Numbered from the stretch's first letter, positions 33,625 through 43,321 are shown. The stretch is DNA of 64,000 bases from Olivibacter sitiensis DSM 17696 (GCF_000427965.1 NZ_ATZA01000016.1:181-64180), one strand, 5' to 3'. Numbers and translations are program-made. The notes: a model not told the origin generated them from the sequence alone.

Positions 33625-34257
33625 ATGGAATTGATAGATGCCCTGAAATGGCGTTATGCCACCAAGAAAATGAATGGAAAGAAGATCTCGGACCAAGACC
33701 TGAACACCATTGTTGAGGCGGCTCACCTTGCCCCTTCTTCTTCTGGATTACAACCTTTTGAAATTTTTGTCATTACCGATCGCGACCTCTTGGCCAAGAT
33801 ACAACCTATTGCCAGTGGGCAAAGCCAGATTACAGACTGTTCCGCGCTGCTGGTATTTGCTGCGTGGGACAACTATAGCGAGGAAAAAATAAAAAGCATA
33901 TTTGACTACACGCTATCAGAACGTGGCCTGCCAGCGGATGCAATGGATGCCTACAGGGAGAGATTGTGGGCCGCCTATGGCAGCAGGGATGCGGAAAAAA
34001 ACTTTGAACATGCTGCCCGCCAAGCTTACATTGCCTTCGGTATAGCCATTGCCGCGGCCGCCGAGCTAAAGATAGACAGTACACCCATGGAAGGTTTCGA
34101 TAATGAAAAGCTGGATCAGCTGCTCGATCTTCCTGCAAAGGGACTGAAAAGTGTTACCTTGCTCCCTTTGGGATATCGGGACGAAGAGAATGATTGGCTC
34201 GTAAACCTAAAAAAGGTAAGGAGGCCAAAAGAAAGCTATATCCATTATCTTTCATAG
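33625..34257 (+). CDS. Nitroreductase-family FMN oxidoreductase
   Basis: A 210-residue FMN-dependent NAD(P)H oxidoreductase of the NfsB-like group. ALKWRYATKKMNGKKIS at the start and EAAHLAPSSSGLQPFEIFVI carry flavin phosphate contacts. The end KGLKSVTLLPLGYRDEENDWL is the usual family C-terminus. Probably reduces quinones or nitro compounds in the cytoplasm. It stands as a single gene. Confidence 0.9.
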   Translation: MELIDALKWRYATKKMNGKKISDQDLNTIVEAAHLAPSSSGLQPFEIFVITDRDLLAKIQPIASGQSQITDCSALLVFAAWDNYSEEKIKSIFDYTLSERGLPADAMDAYRERLWAAYGSRDAEKNFEHAARQAYIAFGIAIAAAAELKIDSTPMEGFDNEKLDQLLDLPAKGLKSVTLLPLGYRDEENDWLVNLKKVRRPKESYIHYLS

Positions 34258-34279
34258 TTGAAATCGGCATTATCCCATC

Positions 34280-34393
34280 AGGGAAAACTGAGTGATAAGT
34301 TTTGAGTGATAAGTTCTAAAATTTCTGGTCTAGCTAGAGATTTGCGGATTTATCACCTACAACTCACTTTTTCAAACTTATCTGGTTTTCCCT
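34280..34393. repeat. 114-bp imperfect inverted-repeat structure
   Basis: The ends AGGGAAAACTGAGTGATAAGTT and AACTTATCTGGTTTTCCCT pair with small gaps around an 70-base middle, which itself repeats GAGTGATAAGTT. It fills the gap between the nitroreductase and osmC genes and could be a small non-autonomous element or a processing structure. Confidence 0.45.
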
Positions 34394-34432
34394 TGTTCTT
34401 ATAACATAGAAAACAAGGAAATATCAAATACT

Positions 34433-34846
34433 ATGAAAAGAAATGCAACTGCCGTTTGGCAAGGATCGGGAAAAGAGGGAAAAGGGACATTAAGCACGCA
34501 AAGTGGTGTTTTGAAAGAAACACAATACTCTTACAAGTCACGTTTTGAAGATGGTATAGGAACCAATCCCGAAGAATTGATAGGCGCCGCACATGCCGGT
34601 TGTTTCACCATGAAGCTCACTTTCAATATAGATGCAGCAGGCTACACGGCCGAGAAACTGGAAACCAAGGCCGATGTGACCTTGGCCGATGGCACCATTT
34701 CCGAATCGCACCTTACCCTTAAGGCCGTGGTGCCCGGTATCCCAAAGGAAAAGTTCGATGAACTGGTTTCCGATGCCGAAAAAAATTGCCCCGTTTCCAA
34801 GCTATTGAGCGCTACCATCACGGTAGATGCGACACTGGAAAACTAA
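34433..34846 (+). CDS. osmC: OsmC-family peroxiredoxin
   Basis: A 137-residue thiol peroxidase of the OsmC type reducing organic hydroperoxides. Catalytic cysteines are Cys57 (GAAHAGCFTM) and Cys119 (AEKNCPVSKLL), at the usual spacing. FEDGIGTNPEELIGAAHA is the characteristic helix. Single gene with a strong terminator just after its stop. Confidence 0.93.
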   Translation: MKRNATAVWQGSGKEGKGTLSTQSGVLKETQYSYKSRFEDGIGTNPEELIGAAHAGCFTMKLTFNIDAAGYTAEKLETKADVTLADGTISESHLTLKAVVPGIPKEKFDELVSDAEKNCPVSKLLSATITVDATLEN

Positions 34847-34848
34847 CT

Positions 34849-34894
34849 AAAATGTACTGATTCGAACAGTTTCTTGTTCGAATCAGTACATTTT
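34849..34894 (+). terminator. Terminator of osmC
   Basis: A 20-base perfect stem beginning AAAATGTACTGATTCG closes a six-base loop and ends in TTTT. It starts two bases after the osmC stop and is palindromic enough to work from both sides. Confidence 0.8.
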
Positions 34895-35141
34895 CAATCT
34901 ACCACATCCCGATTATGCCCCCCTAACGAACCTTTTCCGATTGGCAAACTTGTTGTTGCCATTTATGTAATGTCATCATAATGGGCTGAAAATCGTCCGC
35001 AACAAATACAAGTAATTATGTCTCAAGCTATCCGGGCAGCATCGTCTAACCCTATTGAGTCTTTACGCGATGAATAAACCTCGTAACGGTCGAGATCCCA
35101 AAGAAATTTGGCACAGAACCACCATACGACTAAAGTTAGTT

Positions 35142-35651
35142 CTAAGCCTTCTTTCTATTCTCCCTGATCATGGTACCGTAGTCCCATTGTTTCTCCATGG
35201 CGTCTACCGTCATGGCAATGCGCTTGCTGCGGGTTCCCATGGTCTTGGCCTCGTTGATCCATTTGATGAAATAATGACGGTGAGAAGGAGCCAATTTCAT
35301 GAATTGATCTGCCGCTCCTTCGGCATCCAGTAGGCACAATTGCAAGTCATCTGGAATCACCACCTTGAAATCTTTATCTTCTTCCATTCCTACCGTCAAT
35401 ATATCCCCTTCCTCCTTACCCAATTTCTTACGGATTTCCTGTTTTAGTGCCAAAATAAATTTCCCATTGCCCATAGGCGTGAGCGATAGGCCTGTAAAAA
35501 GAATTCCGTCCAAAGTAGCCCTCACCCGAAAACTTTGACGGTAACCGGGTTTTAGTTGTTCGCTCATTGCTATGGGAACCTCAATATAAGACCAGCCCGT
35601 CTTCTCCCCATTCTGGGCGAACTTATAAATCTCTGCCGTAAAACTTACCAT
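35142..35651 (-). CDS. DUF1905/YdeI-like protein
   Basis: A 169-residue protein with an N-terminal DUF1905-like barrel (SFTAEIYKF, WSYIEVPIAMSEQL, FRVRATLDGILFTGLSLTPM) and a C-terminal YdeI/OmpD-associated helical domain (LAPSHRHYFIKWINEAKTMGTRSKRIAM). Family members are tied to bacteriocin or peptide tolerance in enterics, but the molecular function is unclear. Confidence 0.8.
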   Translation of the reverse strand: MVSFTAEIYKFAQNGEKTGWSYIEVPIAMSEQLKPGYRQSFRVRATLDGILFTGLSLTPMGNGKFILALKQEIRKKLGKEEGDILTVGMEEDKDFKVVIPDDLQLCLLDAEGAADQFMKLAPSHRHYFIKWINEAKTMGTRSKRIAMTVDAMEKQWDYGTMIRENRKKA

Positions 35652-35815
35652 AATGATCCTTATACCTCACCTTCTAAAACTTCATCGCCTACCCTTTGCA
35701 TGATAATAGCCGAACAAAATAGCAATATACCCACAAATGAACAATACCTATACCTACTTGTTTAAACAGAAACGGAACAGATTCCCTTTTCATTTTTTTA
35801 CTTTTAAATTTTCGA

Positions 35816-37210
35816 ATGCAACAATACGACGTCATTATCATTGGATCTGGACAGGCAGGCAATCCTTTGGCCATGAAGATGGCAAAAGCCGGGAGAAAAG
35901 TGGCCCTGATAGAAAAAAGAGCTTTAGGCGGCCGCTGCGTCAACGATGGTTGCATCCCCACCAAGGCCATGATCTCGTCGGCAAAAATTGCCTACCTCAG
36001 CAAAACATCGGCCACAGTGGGAATACACAACAAGGAAACAGTGATAGACATGCCCGCTATCAAACAGCGGAAAGATACCATCGTGGAGCGTTTCAATAAA
36101 GGCACCAAAAGAAACCTAGCCCGTTACAAGGACAAACTGGACATCATCATGGGCGAGGCAACTTTCACGGGAAAGAAAGAGCTGTCTGTTGCGATGAACG
36201 ATACAGGAGAAACGATTTTCCTAAAGGCAGAACTGATTTTTATCAATACGGGAACTAAGCCTCTTGTGCCCGATATTCCCGGACTTGCCACAAGCACTTA
36301 TCTCACCGCTACTACTCTATTGGAACTGGAAGAGGTGCCCAAAAGACTCTTGATAATAGGTGCCGGCTACATTGCCCTGGAATTGGGACAGCTCTTTGCC
36401 AGACTTGGAAGCGATGTTCATATCCTTGAGGCATCCCCAGATTTTCTCGACAGGGAAGATCGTGATGTGGCCAATTGCCTGTTGAACATCATGACACAGG
36501 AGGGATTGCATATACAAACAGGCGTACACATCGAAAAGGTGACACAAAAAGAAAAAGAATCCATTACCCTAAGCTACCGAAAAGAAAAAGACAAGCGGAC
36601 ACACACCATCACGGGCACCCATTTGCTGGTTGCTGCCGGAAGAGTACCGCAAACCGCCTCGCTCAAGCCTGCTGCCAGTGGCATCAAGCTAGACGGCAAA
36701 GGGTACATCAAGGTCAACAACAGGCTGGAAACCAATGTCAAGGGAATATATGCATTAGGCGATGTACATGGCGGCAAGCAGTTTACCCATTTGGCTTACA
36801 ACGACTTCGCCATCGTCTATCGTAATCTAATCGAAGGCAAGCGTTTATCGAAAAGAAACCGACTGGAACCTTATTGCGTCTATACCGATCCGCAAATGGC
36901 CCAAATTGGTTTGAGCGAAGATGAGGCTATTGCCAAGGGCATTCCCGTAGATATCGCCAAACTTCCCATGAAGATTGCCGCCAGGGGCATCACCACGGGG
37001 GCTACGCAGGGCATGATGAAAGCCTTAGTGGATCCCAAGAGCAAGAAAATATTGGGTGCATGCATCATCGCAGCCGAGGCAGGTGAACTGATATCGGTGA
37101 TACAAATGGCTATGCAAGGAGGGCTTACGGCAGAGGACATCCGGTGGAGCATCTTTGTGCACCCCTCCTATGCAGAAACCTTCGTGACGCTTTTCAATGA
37201 TGTGCTGTGA
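35816..37210 (+). CDS. Pyridine nucleotide-disulfide oxidoreductase, mercuric-reductase-like
   Basis: A 464-residue class I flavin disulfide reductase. FAD motif IIIGSGQAGNPLA, redox pair GGRCVNDGCIPTK (CxxxxC), NAD(P) motif IIGAGYIALELGQLFARLG, and GIYALGDVHGG near residue 310. The C-terminal dimer domain ends in FVHPSYAETFVTLF with the His-Glu pair. There is no N-terminal MerA metal domain or C-terminal Cys pair and no mer genes, so mercury reduction is unlikely. Single gene. Confidence 0.87.
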   Translation: MQQYDVIIIGSGQAGNPLAMKMAKAGRKVALIEKRALGGRCVNDGCIPTKAMISSAKIAYLSKTSATVGIHNKETVIDMPAIKQRKDTIVERFNKGTKRNLARYKDKLDIIMGEATFTGKKELSVAMNDTGETIFLKAELIFINTGTKPLVPDIPGLATSTYLTATTLLELEEVPKRLLIIGAGYIALELGQLFARLGSDVHILEASPDFLDREDRDVANCLLNIMTQEGLHIQTGVHIEKVTQKEKESITLSYRKEKDKRTHTITGTHLLVAAGRVPQTASLKPAASGIKLDGKGYIKVNNRLETNVKGIYALGDVHGGKQFTHLAYNDFAIVYRNLIEGKRLSKRNRLEPYCVYTDPQMAQIGLSEDEAIAKGIPVDIAKLPMKIAARGITTGATQGMMKALVDPKSKKILGACIIAAEAGELISVIQMAMQGGLTAEDIRWSIFVHPSYAETFVTLFNDVL

Positions 37211-37316
37211 TACCGATTAACACAGCTATTGCCAACCCTCAGACCATCCGTCTACCAGCATAAGGTGTAAAGTAGCATGCCTCCCAATCTAACAAACGAA
37301 ATGGTAGATAAAAGAA

Positions 37317-38321
37317 CTAGTTGTCGATAAAACCCAGAGTATAATATTCCCTTGCCCGTAAGGCCTCTTCATTGGCTTCGTCGTCACGTCCTAACTTACG
37401 CATTAAGATAGCCCGGTTTTTGTGGCACACCCTGGCCACATACGAATCTGGAAATGAGCGGGCAGAGCGCGTAAAACTTTCGTATGCTTTCTGCCATGTC
37501 AGGGAATCCGTACCGTTCATTAACCTTAGTCCCTCTTGATAGTCCTTGTACCAAGTCTTCGCCATTGGACTCATCCTATCTGCTTCCTGAAGTCCCCGGA
37601 ACGGCGATAAGCTGTCGACCAAACTGTTTTTATCTCGAATCGGAGCCATTGTTTCCTTGGTGAAAAATTCTGTCAATGCTTCTAGATAGGCCTCCGCTTC
37701 CCGACGATTGTAAACGGTATCTTTCAGCCGCTGCTCTTCCGTTGGGTTTGAAAAGAAAGAAGCCTCTGCAAGCACGGCAGGTATGCCATATGTACCTCGC
37801 AATACAGCTGCGCCCGAACCTGCGAAAATAGTCTGATCGGATACCAAACTAACAGGTACTTCGCCTATGTAGATATGCTTTAAAAAAGCTTTAGACAGGG
37901 CCTTCCCTAACGCCACACCAGCCTCATTTTCGCTCACATGACCGTGAAAATAAATAATTGGAAAGTTAACACTGGAATCGGCAGTTGCGTTATGGTGGAT
38001 GGACAAAAACACATCAGCCTGATTGTCCCTAGCCAATTCGGCTCTCTTTGCTAATGGTATAAATTCGTCTTCGTTTCGTGTCATTATCACCTTAGCGCCT
38101 CTGGCCTCCAGCATATCCCGCAAGTAGCCCGCAACCCTGAGGTTGATCCACTCCTCTCTTTCCCCGCTTGGACCTTTGCGGTAACTATCGGTAGCCGCTG
38201 TGCCGCCATGTCCGGCATCGACACATATAACCTTGCTCCATAAGGGGTGTTGCTGGGCCTGGGCAAATCCACTGCTTGTTACCACCAAGAAACTACCTAT
38301 AAGATACCGCAATAAATACAT
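37317..38321 (-). CDS. Exported N-acetylmuramoyl-L-alanine amidase (amidase_3)
   Basis: A 334-residue zinc amidase cleaving the peptide stem from peptidoglycan. The signal peptide (YLLRYLIGSFLVVTSSGFAQA) follows ATG 38321; ATG 38348 would add nine residues. Zinc ligands lie in VICVDAGHGGT (His), GEREEWINLR (Glu) and VFLSIHHNAT (His); the catalytic Glu is in PAVLAEASFFSN. The last 110 residues form a helical TPR-like extension (AYESFTRSARSFPDSYVARV). It works in the periplasm. Confidence 0.9.
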   Translation of the reverse strand: MYLLRYLIGSFLVVTSSGFAQAQQHPLWSKVICVDAGHGGTAATDSYRKGPSGEREEWINLRVAGYLRDMLEARGAKVIMTRNEDEFIPLAKRAELARDNQADVFLSIHHNATADSSVNFPIIYFHGHVSENEAGVALGKALSKAFLKHIYIGEVPVSLVSDQTIFAGSGAAVLRGTYGIPAVLAEASFFSNPTEEQRLKDTVYNRREAEAYLEALTEFFTKETMAPIRDKNSLVDSLSPFRGLQEADRMSPMAKTWYKDYQEGLRLMNGTDSLTWQKAYESFTRSARSFPDSYVARVCHKNRAILMRKLGRDDEANEEALRAREYYTLGFIDN

Positions 38322-38544
38322 ATATTTATCGTCAATAGATGCTTTCATCTTCGAATTAATCAAGTCGACTGTTTTTTTGCACACAAAATAAGACAAAAAA
38401 ACCTACCTATCAAGAGCACCTCCCGTCGCCATTCTCGACGGTGGCACCCGATATCCTTCCGAAAAAGGAAATATACCGGGCTTGGCGCAGGTTTGCATTA
38501 AAGCTCTTTTTTTGATTTTTATTTCCCTACCTTTACTTCCAAGC

Positions 38545-38625
38545 TTTAGGGGTGCCCGTACTTATGCGCGGGCTGAGATAGACCCTTATTACCTGATCCG
38601 GATTATGCCGGCGTAGGGAAAAGTC
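38545..38625 (+). ncRNA. TPP riboswitch (THI element)
   Basis: GGGGTGCCCGTA, then GGGCTGAGATAGACCCTT, then ACCTGATCCGGATTATGCC and GCGTAGGGAAAAGT reproduce the thi-box P2-P5 elements in order, with the CTGAGA and ACCTGATC signatures. It lies 140 bases upstream of thiD-tenA, which salvage the thiamine pyrimidine. Thiamine diphosphate binding should turn the operon off. No clear terminator stem is visible after it, so control may be at translation. Confidence 0.95.
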
Positions 38626-38766
38626 ACCATCCGCAAAGATACCCCCTGAAGCTCGATTTAACATTATTTAAATACGCTGTTGACAAACAACATCAATACG
38701 CTTCTTACCAAAGGTGTTCGCTTAACCATTGCTAGCTATGGAAAGGAGCTATAACTTATTTCTAAT

Positions 38767-39615
38767 ATGATAGCAAAACAATATAGGTATCCAGTAGTAC
38801 TTTGTATCGCGGGTTCTGACAGTGGCGGTGGAGCAGGTATTCAGGCAGATGTGAAAACTATCTCCGCCCTGGGCTGCTATGCAACTACTGCCATCACGGC
38901 GGTAACGGTACAGAATACCCAGGGAGTAAAAGATATCCACAGCATCCCCATAAACACCGTTATAGGACAAATAGATGCCGTAATGGAAGATATAAGGCCA
39001 GATGCGATCAAGATAGGCATGCTGGATCGAAAGGACTTGATTGCGGCGATTGCCGACAAGTTAAAAGCCTATCCCAATATTCCCCTGGTGCTGGATCCCG
39101 TTATGGTAGCCACTAGTGGCGATCGGCTTACAAGCGACAATACGGTCGATGTGCTGAAGGAAAGACTCTGCCCACTGAGCATGATAATAACTCCGAACCT
39201 GAACGAAGCGGCCATTTTTTTCGGCAAAAGGATCAATGACTTGCCAACTATGAAAATAGCTTGTGCGGATTTACTAAAGCACGGCGCCGCTTCCGTGCTG
39301 ATCAAAGGGGGCCACCTAGAAGGCGAGGAGCTATTCAACGTATTCCACACAGCAAATGGAGAGCAAAGGATGTTTTCCTCCACACGCATAAACACTAACA
39401 ATACACACGGTACCGGATGCTCACTTTCGTCGGCCATAGCGGCTTTTTTGGCGCTGGGCCATCCATTGCATGAGGCCGTGTCTAATGCTGCAACTTATAT
39501 CCATGAAGCCATCTCTGCCGGTGCCGATGTACGCACCGGTACAGGCAATGGCCCTATCAATCATTTCCATCAACCCGAAAAATTGAAGAAATATGTCTTG
39601 GACACAGAGAAATAG
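38767..39615 (+). CDS. thiD: Hydroxymethylpyrimidine/phosphomethylpyrimidine kinase
   Basis: A 282-residue ribokinase-like kinase that phosphorylates HMP and HMP-P for thiamine synthesis. AGSDSGGGAGIQADVKTI at the start is the substrate-binding signature; the C-terminal NNTHGTGCSLSSAIAA carries the anion hole and catalytic Asp/Cys region. It follows a TPP riboswitch and overlaps tenA by 23 bases. Confidence 0.95.
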   Translation: MIAKQYRYPVVLCIAGSDSGGGAGIQADVKTISALGCYATTAITAVTVQNTQGVKDIHSIPINTVIGQIDAVMEDIRPDAIKIGMLDRKDLIAAIADKLKAYPNIPLVLDPVMVATSGDRLTSDNTVDVLKERLCPLSMIITPNLNEAAIFFGKRINDLPTMKIACADLLKHGAASVLIKGGHLEGEELFNVFHTANGEQRMFSSTRINTNNTHGTGCSLSSAIAAFLALGHPLHEAVSNAATYIHEAISAGADVRTGTGNGPINHFHQPEKLKKYVLDTEK

Positions 39616-40288
39616 AGTACTTGCCGAACCTGTTTACCAGAAAATACTGAAGTTACCCTTTATCAAGGAATTGATAGCAGGAACATTGAGCGGAGAACGC
39701 TTTGCTTTTTATATCAAGCAAGATGCCTATTATCTGCTCTATTTTGGCAAAGCCTTATCGGTCATTGCCGCTCGCTTGCCGAAGCAAGAGCATGCCCTGC
39801 AATTTTTGCGTTTTGCCGAAGGAGCAATTGAGGTAGAAAGGGCATTGCATGCTGGTTATATACAGCAATTGGCAATCTCACCTACCATTGAGCTTTCGCC
39901 AAGCGCCGATTACTACACTGCTTTCTTGATGCAACAAGTGTATTCCGAACCACTGGAAGTCGCCATAGCCGCCATATTGCCTTGTTTCTGGATATACAAG
40001 GAGGTAGGCAACTACGTATATGCGCATGCCGAGCTGGAAGGACATCCATTTAGGGAATGGATAGCAACGTACGCCAGTGAGGATTTTGGTCAATCTGTAG
40101 CGAAAGCTTTGCACATAGCCAATGAATTAGCATTGGAAACTACCGACAATGTAAGGGCACAAATGACCGCATCTTACATTAAGGCATGCCAGCTGGAATG
40201 GCTGTTTTGGGACAGTGCCTATCGCTTGGAACAATGGGACCTAGGTGTGTGCCAAAATGGTCTTTTCGTACCAGCTCAAAAGCAATAG
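39593..40288 (+). CDS. tenA: Aminopyrimidine aminohydrolase (thiaminase II)
   Basis: A 231-residue TenA enzyme that hydrolyses degraded thiamine pyrimidines to HMP for salvage. FYIKQDAYYLLYFGKAL, Cys131 in ILPCFWIYKEVG (nucleophile), and a C-terminal Glu in LEWLFWDSAYRLE match the family. Its start lies inside thiD, so the pair is translationally coupled under the riboswitch. Its end overlaps the convergent DUF3810 gene by 48 bases. Confidence 0.94.
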   Translation: MSWTQRNRVLAEPVYQKILKLPFIKELIAGTLSGERFAFYIKQDAYYLLYFGKALSVIAARLPKQEHALQFLRFAEGAIEVERALHAGYIQQLAISPTIELSPSADYYTAFLMQQVYSEPLEVAIAAILPCFWIYKEVGNYVYAHAELEGHPFREWIATYASEDFGQSVAKALHIANELALETTDNVRAQMTASYIKACQLEWLFWDSAYRLEQWDLGVCQNGLFVPAQKQ

Positions 40289-41338
40289 CACCATCGCATT
40301 GTAACGCGCAAGTCCCTCGGGTTGGTTATTCACCTGCAGGTATCCGTTATAGAAGTAGGAGCTGACTCGATTTACCATCCCTTGGTATCTTTCCCAGTAA
40401 GCCTGCTCGGCACGCATATCATTTCTCACCGCAGGTGACAGGCGATCCAAAAGCCTTTGATAAGCTACCGTGTCTTGTCCATAAATGGCTCCCAATACAG
40501 GCCAAAGGGATGAATAATATGCCGAGTATTGGAACAGCTTATCCTTACTCCGTACCGACAAGAGGAATGCCAAAAAATTGGCCTCATCCTCAAACCCGAC
40601 ACCAGACTGATGACTCAATTCATGGCAGCTTGTAAACGGAAGCCCTACCAGAGGCACGTCGCCATTCACTTGCACCTCTTGCGTAAATGGATTGAAATAG
40701 CCAGACACGAGCATTAGGCTGGTGAAGCCATTGCTCATTGGCTCTTTGATTTTGGGAGCATATACAAACAGGGCTTCATCAACTTCTTGCAGAGCCATTA
40801 GGCGTTCGGCCTCTGCATAGATACTCGACTTGTCCACGGAAAAAGAAACACTATCCAGAGCAGCGCGTTGCTCATTGGCCCTATCCACTAACCATTCTGC
40901 CAAAGAGGGCAAAAGGTGGGCTTTAGGCGCTGTGTAGTCCAATCGCCGTGCCATCGGAAGGCGGAAGTAATTGGTACCCCAAAAAAGGTAAAAGGCTGTA
41001 AGCAATCCAAAAGACACGTTCAAAGCCCGAAGGAACCACATGATGGCCTCCAGGGGTCTTTTCCTAACAAATGATCGAATGACGAAAAATGCGAATAATA
41101 CCGCTACGAGTATCAACAGTAAATAAAAACAATCGCCCACGCTAAAAGGCACCGAACGCCAAAGCCATTGCCCCCCAGTAGCAAAGAAAGGGAATAGTTT
41201 CCGTCCATAATAATGTTCTACCCTATCGGCATCATTGGTGAACCAGCAGAAAAACAGATAGAGCAATGCGAAAAGCCCCATGAATAACCATTCCCGCTTC
41301 ATGGGAGAACGCCATACGCTTTTAACCCCATTCATCAT
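40241..41338 (-). CDS. DUF3810 membrane protein with HExxH-like motif
   Basis: A 365-residue protein: three membrane segments in the first 130 residues (LFMGLFALLYLFFCWF, CFYLLLILVAVLFAFFVI, VSFGLLTAFYLFWG), then a soluble domain with PFTSCHELSHQSGVGFEDEAN, a zincin-like HELSH. Family DUF3810 is found in Bacteroidota and Firmicutes; peptidase activity is plausible but not shown. It overlaps tenA at the 3' end. Confidence 0.85.
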   Translation of the reverse strand: MMNGVKSVWRSPMKREWLFMGLFALLYLFFCWFTNDADRVEHYYGRKLFPFFATGGQWLWRSVPFSVGDCFYLLLILVAVLFAFFVIRSFVRKRPLEAIMWFLRALNVSFGLLTAFYLFWGTNYFRLPMARRLDYTAPKAHLLPSLAEWLVDRANEQRAALDSVSFSVDKSSIYAEAERLMALQEVDEALFVYAPKIKEPMSNGFTSLMLVSGYFNPFTQEVQVNGDVPLVGLPFTSCHELSHQSGVGFEDEANFLAFLLSVRSKDKLFQYSAYYSSLWPVLGAIYGQDTVAYQRLLDRLSPAVRNDMRAEQAYWERYQGMVNRVSSYFYNGYLQVNNQPEGLARYNAMVLLLLSWYEKTILAHT

Positions 41339-41339
41339 G

Positions 41340-42395
41340 CTAGCTTTCCTTTTCGAAATATAGCTTGTAGTAATTCATCTGACGGTCTTCATCAAAGCCC
41401 TTCTCCAAGTATTCCCGCTTTCCATGAACATACACGTGAAAGTTCCTGTCCAGTTTAAGTACGGACTTGAAGTTTTTGTTTTGCTGTTTCACCGCCTGTT
41501 CAGATATGTCGAACTGTTCGGGTATAGCAGTATCAAAATCTTCCTCAAAGGAATGCTTATATGATTTGAAAAGCTCCGTAGCCTGAGGATTCCCTAATAC
41601 CTCCTCGGCAAATTCGTCCAGATCGAACTGTTCCTTCTCCTTAAAGTAGCCCACCGACCTATTGAGCAGATCTATTTTGTCTGCACGTTCCATGTCAAAA
41701 CTTTCATCCAGCTTCTCGGTCACGAACTTTTTGCACAACTGAAGCACGTTGCCAGTCTGATGATAATTGTCATTTCGCACCTTCACCTGCAGGAAATCAT
41801 CTTTCCAGTAAACCGCTTCTTGCTGCCTATTGGTTTGGTCTATGGCCAACACCTTAAAGCCCTCCTCCCTTTCGGTATTCAGGATAAGGCAACCCTTATC
41901 AAGCTTATGGATATTAATGGCCTGCTCCTCATAGTCTACGCGAAAAGCTCCCTGCTCCGGATAGACCTTTAGGTATGTTTCCTTATTTTCCGATTTGAAC
42001 ACCCCTATTGCATCCAACACTTCACCTTCCAGCTGTACATTATTGAAAAACACCACATAAACCTCCCCCGCTTTAATCTTTGGATGATTGGATGCTTCGT
42101 GCAAATGCTTGGTTACCCGCTCGCTCATCTCATGGAACTTTAAGTCACCCTTAAAATAAGCAGACGCAAAGCTATGAAGTTCATTTAGTTGAAGATCTTC
42201 ACTGCTATGGTAAAAGCGGTATACTTCATTCACCTTTTCAAATGGAGAAAGAAAATACTGCATCAACAGCTTGGACAAAAGCTCGTCATTTATTTGAATG
42301 GGAGCTTCCGACAAGATATAGTGTTCATCCTGCAATTTATTGCCCACTCGATGTATGGATAGCTGGGCGATAAAAGCCTCGAAAAAAGTTAGCAT
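41340..42395 (-). CDS. Nucleoid-associated protein (NdpA/YejK-like)
   Basis: A 351-residue member of the nucleoid-associated protein family: FIAQLSIHRVGNKLQDEHY start, VYVVFFNNVQLEGEVLDAIG in the middle, and LKLDRNFHVYVHGKREYLEKG near the end. It would bind DNA in the cytoplasm. It ends two bases before the DUF3810 gene starts on the same strand, so they are probably transcribed together. Confidence 0.85.
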   Translation of the reverse strand: MLTFFEAFIAQLSIHRVGNKLQDEHYILSEAPIQINDELLSKLLMQYFLSPFEKVNEVYRFYHSSEDLQLNELHSFASAYFKGDLKFHEMSERVTKHLHEASNHPKIKAGEVYVVFFNNVQLEGEVLDAIGVFKSENKETYLKVYPEQGAFRVDYEEQAINIHKLDKGCLILNTEREEGFKVLAIDQTNRQQEAVYWKDDFLQVKVRNDNYHQTGNVLQLCKKFVTEKLDESFDMERADKIDLLNRSVGYFKEKEQFDLDEFAEEVLGNPQATELFKSYKHSFEEDFDTAIPEQFDISEQAVKQQNKNFKSVLKLDRNFHVYVHGKREYLEKGFDEDRQMNYYKLYFEKES

Positions 42396-42487
42396 AACAG
42401 ATTGATAATCAATTAATTAAAAAACAACACTTAATATACAATTCATGTAAAAAGGCCGATAATTATGCACCACAAAAAGAGCTTTGA

Positions 42488-43321
42488 CTACAAAGTCAGT
42501 TCCCTTTCAAAAAAGTTGCGCATGAAGAGCAATTGGGCAGAAATTGAATTGCGCCAGTAATCCCAATTATGTGCACCCGGTCTCACAATATAGTCGTGCT
42601 TGATATTGCGATACAACATTTCCTGATGCAAGTTTTGGTTCACTTGATAAAAGAAATCTTCTGTACCACAATCAATAATAATTTCAAGTTCATTTGGTTT
42701 TATCAGATGTAACAGATTGATAACGGTATGATTTTCCCAACGTTCCTTTTGTTCCCAGTATGGGCCCAACCGCTTTGCCATATCCCAGTTATTGGGAAAA
42801 GGCCTAATATCCACTCCTCCCGATTGGCTACCTGCCGCTCCAAACACATCTGGATGTTTAATGGCCAAATAAAGAGCGCCATGCCCTCCCATACTTAAAC
42901 CAGTAATACCTCTTCCTTTTTTATCGGCAATGGTACTGTAGGTCTTGTCTACCCACGCGACCAGCTCTTGGGAAACATAGGTCTCATATTGAAACTGTGC
43001 ATCGATTGGGCTATTCCAATACCAACTGCCAAATCCACCGTCTGGGCATACCACCATAAAGCCCCCCTCATCAACCATTTTTTTGATAGCTGGCACATTA
43101 TTGATCCATGCTCCATAATTGCCACCATATCCATGCAGTAAATAAACCACGGGGCAGCCCCTAGAAGTACTACAGCTATCCGGCTTTATCACAACGGCCT
43201 TTATCTCTTTGCCCATCACCTTACTAAAGGTAATCACAGTATCTACTTGTGCAGCATATGAACGGCTACAAGCAAACAGCAAAATAAAAAAAACAAAACG
43301 CATCTTGGTTTGATATTTCAT
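42488..43321 (-). CDS. Exported esterase-D-like alpha/beta hydrolase
   Basis: A 277-residue protein; ATG 43321 puts a signal peptide first (MRFVFFILLFACSRSYAA). CPVVYLLHGYGGNYGAW carries the oxyanion loop, GLSMGGHGALYLA the nucleophile Ser, DCGTEDFFYQV the acid, and GAHNWDYWR the His. Probably a carbohydrate acetyl- or feruloyl-esterase-like enzyme acting in the periplasm. The frame is open further upstream into the next gene, but that stretch does not look coding. Confidence 0.88.
   Translation of the reverse strand: MKYQTKMRFVFFILLFACSRSYAAQVDTVITFSKVMGKEIKAVVIKPDSCSTSRGCPVVYLLHGYGGNYGAWINNVPAIKKMVDEGGFMVVCPDGGFGSWYWNSPIDAQFQYETYVSQELVAWVDKTYSTIADKKGRGITGLSMGGHGALYLAIKHPDVFGAAGSQSGGVDIRPFPNNWDMAKRLGPYWEQKERWENHTVINLLHLIKPNELEIIIDCGTEDFFYQVNQNLHQEMLYRNIKHDYIVRPGAHNWDYWRNSISAQLLFMRNFFERELTL

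Noticed and set aside
35816-37210. Mercury resistance locus
   Set aside because: The reductase lacks the N-terminal metal domain and C-terminal cysteine pair of MerA, and no merR, merT or merP is near.
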